From Diploscapter coronatus (taxonomy: Eukaryota; Nematoda; Chromadorea; Rhabditida; Rhabditidae): a stretch of DNA of 64,000 nucleotides. The notes under the pieces were generated by a model that ran no database searches, was not told where the DNA came from, and saw only the letters and a program-made list of their open reading frames with translations. A program made the translations under genes and the position numbers. Positions 63,401 to 64,000 of this stretch are shown here, in pieces. The stretch lies in the NCBI GenBank assembly GCA_964036155.1, contig OZ038423.1, forward strand, positions 54,141,249 through 54,205,248, given 5' to 3'. Every line of letters begins with the position of its first letter. Within the stretch, counting starts at the first letter, position 1.

Positions 63401-64000
63401 CGGAAACTATAGCTGCTGGTCAAAGTCAGAGTCGGCTTATCTTTTTCGGTCACTAAAATGTTCCTTTTTCTGCAAACTCAGTACAGCTGATTTTGCCTGT
63501 GATATCATCATTGCCTAATCCCCTTCTAAGTAATCTCCTACTTCCATTCCAACTTGAAATGGCACCAACTTAGTGTGTGTAACCACAACAACTATTACAT
63601 GCGATTTTGAATATCTGCTCCTTCATTAGAGATTTTAGTGGAGTTTTTCTTTTTCAAATCCTATTATGCTATCACGCGAAATTATGGAAACCTCCGTGAC
63701 TTCTATTCTTAATCTGTAGTTCATTTCTTCTTCTACCGTATGATGGATATCATTTGAGATGATGTGTCATCTAGAGACAACTCAAGAACTTTGATGAATT
63801 ATTCCTTTCTTATGTCTATTCGCTTGCTTAAATTTTGTTATTGGTGTATTTTTCATAGAAGAATGCTCCCTGCCATTAGCACCTCAACTGAACTTTACGT
63901 TTTGTATGGTAAATATTGACAAGTTTGTGTATACAGTAGGCAGAATAATAACTGCAAATACTACATTCCTTCCTCTCTGCAAGTGTCATTTATGACCGCC
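60438..64000. other. Region without a supported gene
   Basis: AT-rich sequence to the window end. Short frames on both strands lack recognisable motifs or splice partners. No tRNA or rRNA signature seen. Confidence 0.4.

Overview
The window looks like nuclear DNA from a nematode. The evidence is an AT-rich background, very intron-dense genes with many 43-60 nt introns, TTTTCAG-type 3' splice sites, acceptor-like sites abutting start codons (possible spliced-leader sites), and animal protein families (ABCA transporter, CLC channel with CBS domains, SLC17-type carriers, kelch protein). I cannot name the species. All gene models were built by hand by joining exons with matching phase. No transcript or database evidence was available.

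Layout. 1-2175: no gene; palindromic repeats and a foldback element. 2176-14213 (+): a 45-exon full-length ABCA transporter of about 1840 aa, whose stop codon lies inside a small inverted-repeat element. 15802-19475 (+): an unrecognised secreted protein of about 556 aa with a furin-like site, a basic region, an acidic region and a threonine-rich stretch. 19476-22487: no gene seen. 22505-23972 (+): a doubtful three-exon small ORF whose last exon also holds a possible alternative CLC start. 26082-34685 (+): a 23-exon CLC chloride channel of about 887 aa with up to three possible N-termini and a GC-AG intron between its CBS domains. A large CLC intron (30326-32062) holds coding-like pieces and part of a dispersed repeat. 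36641-42000 (-) and 51020-53108 (-): two SLC17-like major-facilitator paralogues with conserved intron positions. Between them lie a kelch-repeat protein (45426-46540, -), a long foldback element (47590-47953) and a tRNA-like repeat (about 50806-50926). 53630-54519 (-): a small putative one-pass membrane protein. 55782-56732 (-): an 82-aa secreted, peptide-precursor-like protein. 56733-64000: no convincing gene.

Together this is a transporter-rich stretch: a lipid-type ABC transporter, a chloride channel and two organic-anion/phosphate-type carriers. Nothing in the sequence shows an operon or a shared pathway. The most unusual material is the density of small inverted-repeat elements, four of which share one terminal motif and three of which sit in introns or UTR-like DNA, plus the alternative-start and alternative-splice possibilities in the CLC and SLC17 genes.
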